From Achatina immaculata (lineage: Eukaryota; Mollusca; Gastropoda; Stylommatophora; Achatinidae): a DNA stretch of 64,000 nt. The notes under the pieces were generated by a model that was not told the origin of the DNA, did no database searches, and saw only the letters and a program-made list of their open reading frames with translations. The stretch spans positions 5,360,488 to 5,424,487 of the forward strand of contig CM019700.1 in assembly GCA_009760885.1 (NCBI GenBank), given 5' to 3'. Below, piece after piece: positions 46,101 through 55,100 of this stretch; the first letter of the stretch is position 1, and every line of letters starts with the position of its first letter. The translations under genes and the position numbers were made by a program.

Positions 46101-49100
46101 ATTAGCTGAAGATCCATTGAAGCTAAACATAGTTGTGGACATGGCACAAGATGATTGTGATTATTTTCTGTAAACAGTTTGTGGGGTTTAATTTTCTTGT
46201 TGCTTTATGTTCTATTTCAAACAGAAAATTCAACAGAAGCACGAAAGCGACTCAGAAAGATTCATTACTCTTCAGTCAATGGTACTTTGTGAAATGGAAA
46301 ATAACCAGCATACTCATTCTAATTCTGCTACATCGGCTTTGTTATGGCTGAAACGGTGAGTTTGTTGTGGCTGAAATGTTAAGTTTGTTGTGGCTGAAAC
46401 GGTGAGTTTGTTGTGGCTGAAATGGTGAGTTTGTTGTGGCTGAAATGATAAGTTTGTTATGGCTGAAATGAGAAGTTTGTTCTGGCTGAAATGATAAGTT
46501 TGTTGTGGCTGAAATGAGAAATTTATCATGGCTGAAATGATAAGTTTGTTGTGGCTGAAATGAGAGATTTGTCATGGCTGAAATGATAAGTTTGTTGTGG
46601 CTGAAATGAGAGATTTGTTATGGCTGAAGTGATACGTTTTTCATGGCTGAAATGATAAGTTTGTTGTGGTTGAAATGAGAGATTTGTCATGGCTGAAATG
46701 ATAAGTTTGTTGTGGCTGAAATGAGAGATTTGTTATGGCTGAAGTGATACGTTTTTCATGGCTGAAATGATAAGTTTGTTGTGGCTGAAATGAGAGATTT
46801 GTCATGGCTGAAATGATAAGTTTGTTGTGGCTGAAATGAGAGATTTGTTATGGCTGAAGTGATACGTTTTTCATGGCTGAAATGATAAGTTTGTTGTGGT
46901 TGAAATGAGAAGTTTGTTGTTGCTGAAATGAGAAGTTTGTTCTGACAGAAATGAGAAGTTTGTTGTATCTGAAATGAGAAGTTTACCATGACTGAAATGA
47001 TAAGTTTGTTGTATCTGAAATGAGAAATTTATCATGGCTAAAATGAGAAGTTTGCCATGGCCGAAATGGTAAGTTTGTTGTGGCTGAAATGAGAAGTTTG
47101 CCATGGCTGAAATGAGAAGTTTGCTATGGCTGAAATGATAGGTTTGTCATGGCTGAAACTATAAGTTTGTTGTGGCTGAAGTGATAAGTTTGTTATGGCT
47201 GAAATAAGTAGGAAGTTTGTTATTGCTAAAATGGTTAATTTGTCGCAACTGAAGCAGTAATGTTTATCATGACTGGAGTTGGAAGTTTGTTGTAATGAAA
47301 CACCTTGTTGTAGCTGAAATGAAAGTTTGATTATTTTTCTAAGTTGGTTAGCTTGTTGTTGCTGAGACAGTAGGTTAGTTTGTTGTTGCTGAGACAGTAG
47401 GTTAGTTTGTTGTTGCTGAGACAGTAGGTTAGTTTGTTGTTGCTGAGACAGTAGGTTAGTTTGTTATTGCTGAGACAGTAGGTTAGTTTGTTATTGCTGA
47501 GACAGTAGGTTAGTTTGTTGTTGCTGAGACAGTAGGTTAGTTTGTTGTTGCTGAGACAGTGGATTAGTTCGTTGTTGCTGAGACAGTGGATTAGTTTGTT
47601 GTTGCTGAGACAGTGGATTAGTTCGTTGTGGCTGAGACAGTAGGTTAGTTCATTGTTGCTGAGACAGTAGGTTAGTTTGTTGTGGCTGAGACAGTAGGTT
47701 AGTTTGTTGTTGCTGAGACAGTAGGTTAGTTTGTTATTGCTGAGACAGTGGATTAGTTTGTTGTTGCTGAGACAGTAGGTTAGTTTGTTGTGGCTGAGAC
47801 AGTAGGTTAGTTTGTTGTTGCTGAGACAGTGGATTAGTTTGTTGTTGCTGAGACAGTGGATTAGTTTGTTGTGGCTGAGACTGTGGATTAGTTTGTTGTT
47901 GCTGAGACAGTGGATTAGTTTGTTGTTGCTGAGACAGTGGATTAGTTTGTTGTGGCTGAGACAGTGGATTAGTTTTTTGTGGCTGAGACAGTGGATTAGT
48001 TTGTTGTGACTGAGACAGTGGATTAGTTTGTTGTGGCTGAGACAGTAGGTTAGTTTGTTGTGGCAGAAACGGTGAGTTTGTTGTGGCTGAAACAGTTTGT
48101 TGTGGCTGAAACAGTGGTTTAGTTTGTTGTGGTAGAAATAATGAGTTTACAGTGACTGAAAGTGTTTCAGCTGAAATTGAAAGTGGCAGAAAGTGGAAGT
48201 TTGTCAAAACTGAAAAGTTAAGCTTGTTGTGATCAAAATAGCTTGTTGTATTTAGTTCGTTATGGTTGAAATGGCAATAACTTTTGCGTTTAAAATTTTT
48301 TAGGAGAAGACAGTTCATAAACAGCAGAATAATTTATCATAAACAACAGAATAATTTATCTTCATTGATCAGCCAGAAGTAGGATATGTTCTATGTTTAT
48401 TAACATAATTGAACAATTTTACATTTTAGGAGCCTGGAGTTTATCAGAGAATTTTTGAGAGAGTGCAACTCGGGCAGCACAGATATGGGTGTCTGTGCTA
48501 GCAATGCTTATGCAAGAACTCTGAAACTTTACCATGGATGGGTGGTCAGGGGAGTTTTTGCTGTAAGTAGATTAGTTCCGCTTGCTGGTGTCTGGTGTGT
48601 TTATTTAGGTCAGGTGTGTTTATTTTGGTGTCTGGTGTGTTTTATTGTGTCTGGTGCATTTATTTAGATCTGGTGTGTTTATTTTGGTGTCTGGTGTGTT
48701 TTATTTTGGTGTCTGGTGTGTTTTATTTTGGTGTCTGGTGTGTTTTATTGGTGTCTGGTGCATTTATTTAGGTCTGGTGTGTTTATTTAGGTATAATGTG
48801 TTTTTATTGGTGTCTGGTATGTTTTATTGGTGCCTGGTGCATTTATTTAGGTCTGGTGTGTTTATTTTGGTGTCTGGTGTGTTTTATTGGTGTCATTTAT
48901 CTAGGTCTGGTGTGTTTATTTTGGTGTCTGGTGTGTTTTATTGGTGCCTAGTGCATTTATTTAGGTCTGGTGTGTTTATTTTGGTGTCTGGTGTGTTTTA
49001 TTGGTGTCATTTATCTAGGTCTGGTGTGTTTATTTTGGTGTCTGGTGTGTTTTATTGGTGTCTTGTGTGTTTATTTAGGTCTGGTGTGTTTATTTTGGTG

Positions 49101-52100
49101 TCTGGTCTGTTCATGTGGTGTCTGGTGCATTTATTTAGGTCTGGTGTGTTTATTTTGGTGTCTGGTCTGTTCATGTGGTGTCTGGTGCATTTATTTAGGT
49201 CTGGTGTGTTTATTTTGGTGTCTGGTGTGTTTATTGATGTCTGGTGCATTTATTTGGTGTCTGGTACATATGATGTTTGGTTCATTCATTTGGTGTCTGG
49301 TGTGTTTATTTAGGTCTGCGATTTTTTTATGGTTTTGTTTTTTGATGATGGATAAGATAGTATGAAAGGTAGGAATGTGTCAAAGACTTATATTTGTCAG
49401 TGGTTATGGGTGTATTAACTCTTATCATACCACTGATATACAGATGATTTTTTTTTAAATTTTAGATTAAAAAAAAATATAATGAAACCACAATAGCAAG
49501 GTTGTGTTTCATAGTTTGGAGTTGGTCCTAGTCTTCAAACAGGGTCCTAGTTGGTCCTAGTCTTCAAGCAGGGTCCTAGTTGGTCCTAGTCTTCAAGCAA
49601 GGTCCTAGTTGGTCCTAGTCACATATAGAGCTGTGGAGCACATGAAAAAACATGAACCAGAAGCAGTAGTTCAAATACATTATCAGGGAACTGTAGTCGA
49701 ATCCTCTTTGTCAAGCTTGCCAGTATTACATCTTCATAATGTCAACTGAATATCCTTCTTTGGCACTTCCAGGTCCCAGTTCTCCTTCTCTCAACCCAGG
49801 CTGTCCCTTGAATTCTCCCGTTTATATTATTATATCCCCAACCCAGCGCGTCACAGGTGGCGGATGGTGAAAGTCCTCCAGATATGGATGATCCCTGTGA
49901 ATAAGGATTTACCAAAATAAGCAGGCGCGGACCAACTGGTGGCAGACTCAGAGAGCGAGGTGGAGTAGTAGGTGGCTGTACTACTCCTATAAAGTGCCTC
50001 AGATGCTCAGTGAAGGGAATACCAGGCGGGTAAGAGGCGCCTTAAAACCTCTCACTCCTGCTGCCTTGCGGGTAGGACAAGGAGTCCAAAGGCTAACTGA
50101 GAGTCTGTACACAAACCGACATAAGGCAACGGGAAACCACTGTTGTAGCTCCCAAGAATAATTATGCCTATTCAGAGTAATAGATTTGTCATGAACGATG
50201 TTAATGGATGTTCCTCTGGAACAGCCTCATCCAGTAGGGCAGCTCACAAGCCACAGGCGAGGCTAGATCATCATCAAGCTACTGGTGGCAAAACTAACAA
50301 GTTCAGAATAGCAATTTGGAATGTTAGAACTTTATTCCAGGCTGGAAAATTAGAAAGTGTAAAGAGGGAAATGGAAAGGATGAAGATCAACATATTAGGA
50401 ATGAGTGAAGTTAGATGGACAGATGCAGGGAAGTTAAACTCTGATAAATATACAATAATATATTCAGGAAGTGAGAAACATGAATGAGGAGCAGGAATAA
50501 TATTTGACAGCAAGGACATTTGTAGGATATTTGAACATCTTGGACCGAGTCCTGCTAGCCCAACTGAAAGGATGACCAATAAACATAAATACTATACAAG
50601 TGTACGCTCCAACATCTGAAAGTTCTGAAGAAGGTGTACAGCTATTTTATAATGACATAGATACAGCCCCAAAACACAAAGTCACATGAAGTTACTATAG
50701 TGATCATCATATTTTAATGCCAAAGTTGGTAAAGGAAGAACTTCAGACATCATTGGTGACTATGGACTGGGGAAGAGGAATGACAGAGGAAGTAAGTTAA
50801 TTGAATGGGCAAGAATACATAGCATGGTTGTAGGAAACACCTGGTTTAAACAACATCCCCGAAGACTGGCAACATAGTGCAGCACAGACAAAAAAGACTT
50901 TTAACCAGATAGACTACATATTAATCAACAAACGATTCCGGAATGCATTACTGATATCAAAAGCCATGCCAGGAGCTGACTATAATAGTGACCACGACCC
51001 ACTGTGCGGAAAAATTAGAATAAAGCTAAAGAAAGCGGGCAGAAAAGTGAGAAACATCAAACTGAAAACAGAACTCCTTAAAAATGACCAAGAACCGCGA
51101 GAACAATACATAGTTATTATAACAAATAGATACAATGCAATAGCAAAGATAAATACTATAGATGAACAATGGGCAATGTTAAGAGATTCTATCCACCAAA
51201 CTGTTAAGGAGATAATACCACTGAAAAAAGAACCCCCTAAAAATAAATGGATGACAGACGACATCTTAGGACTGATGGACAAGAGGAGGAGGAGTAAAAA
51301 TAACCAAGAAAAATATAGCAAGATAAATAAAGAAATAAGACGCAAATGCAGAGAAGCAAAAGAAGTGTGGTTAAATGAACAGTGCAGACAAATAGAGGAC
51401 TCTCATAATAAAGACAGCAAAAACTTGCACAAACAGATTAATGAACTCACAGGCAGGAAAACAAAATATACCACAGGATGCCTGAAATCAGAAGATAAAA
51501 TGTTAATGGGAAAAGAAGACATTGTGGACAGGTGGACAGAGCACTTCGGTGAGCTATAGACGTCAAATCCCTCCTCTAGGAGTAATCTGCCTTCCCTTAG
51601 AGAACTTTTCTAAGAAGAAGTTTAGTGACCATAACAAAAATGTATGTCCCAGGTAAATTCTATTGTCGTTTTACTTCCTGGCATATCTCTTATTAGTAAC
51701 AATGTGAATTCCATGCAAGAAAAAACAGATAGCCTGTCTTCACTGCCTAGCAAAATAGGACTTGAAATTAACAAGGACAAAACAAAAATAATGAAAATTC
51801 CCCTTAATCAAAATGGAAACATGGAAATAAAAGACATCTGTTTTTGGAAATGCTCTCTCTCTCTCTGAACCTTAAGTGCCCAGGGCACATGGGGCTTCCG
51901 CAAGGGTTTTCCACAAATGCCTGTCCTTCGCCTTTTTTTCTGCTCTTGCCCAGGTGAGCCCTCTATTGCTCAACATCCTTTCTGTTGTTCTTCTCCATGT
52001 CTCTTTTGGTCTACCCTTACTTCTGTTCCCCTGTGGTGTCCATCTTAGTGCTATTTTTGGTAGTGAGTTGTCAGTCATTTGGAGCACATGTCCCAACCAT

Positions 52101-55100
52101 CGCCATCGTCTTTCCTCAATAATTGTTGTCAGTGGCTTCTTCTGCATTTCTGCCAATAAGATGTTATTTCTTATGATGTTTGGCCAAAGTATTTTCCTAA
52201 TTCTTCGTAAACATTTAGTTTGGAAAAAATTCAACTTGTTTTCTATGGTTTTGGTGATTTTCCAGCATTCACTTCCATAGAGTAGTACACTTAGAACATT
52301 ACTCTTAAATATCCTGATTTTCATATTTATGCTTAGTTTTTTTTATTTCCATATAGTCTGCAGCATTGCAAAAGCCTGGTTTGCTCTAATAAGTCTGTTG
52401 TTGATGTCCTCTGTGCTGTCTCCATTTTCTACTACTCTGCTGCCAAGGTATACAAATTCGTTGACCTCCTCCACTAACTTGTTATCTACTCTGAGTACAT
52501 TTCTGTTGTTCACATTTTGCTTCATTAACTTTGTCTTTCCTACGTTGATCTTTAGTCCTATGTTGTTTGCATTCTGAGTTAGCTTGTTTATTTTATCTTG
52601 CATATCTTTGTGACTGCTTGATAATAGACAAATGTCGTCCGCAAAGTCAAGGTCCTCCAGCACTGTGTCAAGGGTCCATTGTAATCCTCTGCGTTTGTCT
52701 GATGTTGCCTCCTTCATTAACCAGTCTACTGCCAAGATAAATAATGTTGGTGATAGTACACATCCCTGTTTCACTCCTGTTTGTACCCTAAAGCTGCTGG
52801 AGATATGTTCTCCACAGATAACTTTGCACTGAAAACCCTCGTATAGGGCTTTGATTACATTAACTATTTTATGGGGGAGGCCATGCCATCTTAGGATTTT
52901 CCACAGTGCATCTCTGTTGACACTGTCAAAGGCTTTCTCAAAATCTATGAATAATGCATATGTTGTGCTATGCCACTCATTTGCCTGTTCTAATATTTGT
53001 CTAAGTACAAATATGTGGTCTATGCATGCTCTTCCTTTCCTAAATCCTGCCTGCTCTTTCCGAAGTTTTTCCTCAAGTGTTGGTACAATTCTGTTGATGA
53101 TCATTCTCCAAAATACTTTACTGGTGAGTGGCAGTAGGGTAATGCCTCTCCAGTTCCCGCAATCTCTGAGGTCACCCTTCTTTGGTAGTTTTACTATAAG
53201 CCCAGTTTTCCACTCCTCTGGGGCTTTTTCTAAATCCCAAATTTGTTGTAATATCTTATATCTTATATCCTTCCCGTGCCGTTAAACGTCACATAGGGCT
53301 TGCAAAGTAGTTCGCCAATTTTTCCTGTCTTCAGCGAGTCTTTCAACCTCATCAAAGGATTTTATGCCTGTTAACTTGGCCTCTCTTAATAATGTCCTCT
53401 TCAGAGTTTCACGCGGTCTGCCCCTTTTTCTTCGGCCTGTTGTGTTCCACTTGATAGCTTGTTTTGGGATTCTCTGATCATTTCTTCTCATCAAGTGACC
53501 AACATATGTCCATCTCCTTTTCCTGATCACCCATGAGACTGGTTGTTGTTCAGTCATCTGTCTTATCTCTGCATTGTTCTTGAATTCATTCCACTTGATG
53601 CCGAGTATTTTCCTTAGGCATTTGTTTTCAAAAGAGTCTAATTTCTTTTCTATTTCTTTAGTTGTTTTCCACCTTTCACATGCATAAATGAGGGTGGATA
53701 TTACATTTGAATTGAATAGTCTTAACTTGGTTTTTATAATATAATATCTTTTTTAATAATTTTTAATTTAATTTTTATAATGTAATATCTGGCAAAGTTG
53801 TTTTGGTGTTTCTGTTTCTTCTGCTTTCAACATCTCCGCAGTCACTTCATCTTCACCTGGTGCCCTGTCTGATTTTAGCTTCTTTATCGCCTCCTTTACT
53901 TCATTTATTGTTATTGGTCCTGTATTGATGTTTAGTTCCGTTTTTGCTTCAGGTATGTCTATTGTTTGTGCTGCTTGTGTTCTGTTTAGTAGGGTGTTAA
54001 AGTGTTCCCTCCATCTTTCAATTTTTTCTCTTTCTCCACTGACCAGTTGTCCATTTTGTGTTCTTACTGCACTTTCACATCTTGTGTTGAAGTTACCTGT
54101 CATCTGCTTTGTGATTTTATATATGGTTTTCATGTCATTTGTATATGCTGCTTTCTCTGCTGTTTCTGCTAAGTTGTCATAATATTGACGTTTATCTTGA
54201 CAGCATGATTCCTTCACTTCTTTGTCTTTTTGTGCATAATTACTTAAAACGTCTTCTTTAAGCCGTTGTGATTTGGTGTTCAGTAATTTTTTCTTGATTT
54301 CTTTTCTTTGCTCTATCTTTTCCCATGTGGTCTCGCTTATCCATTCCTCTTTTCTCCTTTTCCGATATCCCAGCACCTCTTTTGCTGTTTCCTGTAGTGT
54401 TTTATTGAACTCTAATATGGACATTTCTGCTTTGTCTTGTAGGACACTGAAGCGGTTCTTAAGTACTATTGAGAATTCATTTCTTGTTTGCTGGTCTATC
54501 AGTTTTCTTGTATCAAAATGTATCTTTCTGTGTTCTCCGATTTTGGCTTTCCTTAATTTTAGTTTTATTTTTGCTACCAGAAGGTTGTGATCACTTCCTA
54601 CATCTGCTCCTTTCCTTGCTCGCACATCTTGTAGTGACCGTTTCCACTTGTTGTTTATTAGTATGTGATCGTTTTGGTTTTCTGTGGTTTTATCTGGTGA
54701 CCTCTAAGTCACCTTATGGATGTTTTTGTGTTGGAAAATTGTCCCTCTGATGGTCATCATGTTTTCTTCACAGAAACTGCACAGTCTTTCTCCATTTTCA
54801 TTTATTTCTCCAATTCCTTCTCTTCCCATGATTCTTCTTCTATCTTCATTTCCTTCACCTACTTTTGCATTGAAGTCGCCCAAGATGAGTAGCATATCAT
54901 GCTTGGGTATTGTTTCTACTGTTGCTTGGAGGCTGTTGTAAAAATCTTCTTTTAATTCCTCTTCAGCTGCTTCTGTTGGTGCATAACAAACTGTAATAGA
55001 CAGCTTCGTGAATCTTGAGTTGAACCGTACATATAATAATCTCTCATTTATTGGGGTCCATTTCAGCAATGCTCTTGATGCTTCTTTTGTTATAATCAAT

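Noticed and set aside
47734..48318. Gln/Asn/Ser-rich 194-codon minus frame resembling a prion-like protein
   Set aside because: It is the reverse reading of the 27-bp array derived from the exon 10 donor.
48575..49318. GT-rich array as a copy of exon 11, by analogy with exon 10
   Set aside because: The exon 11 end and the repeat unit do not align beyond chance GT-rich similarity, so only proximity is reported.
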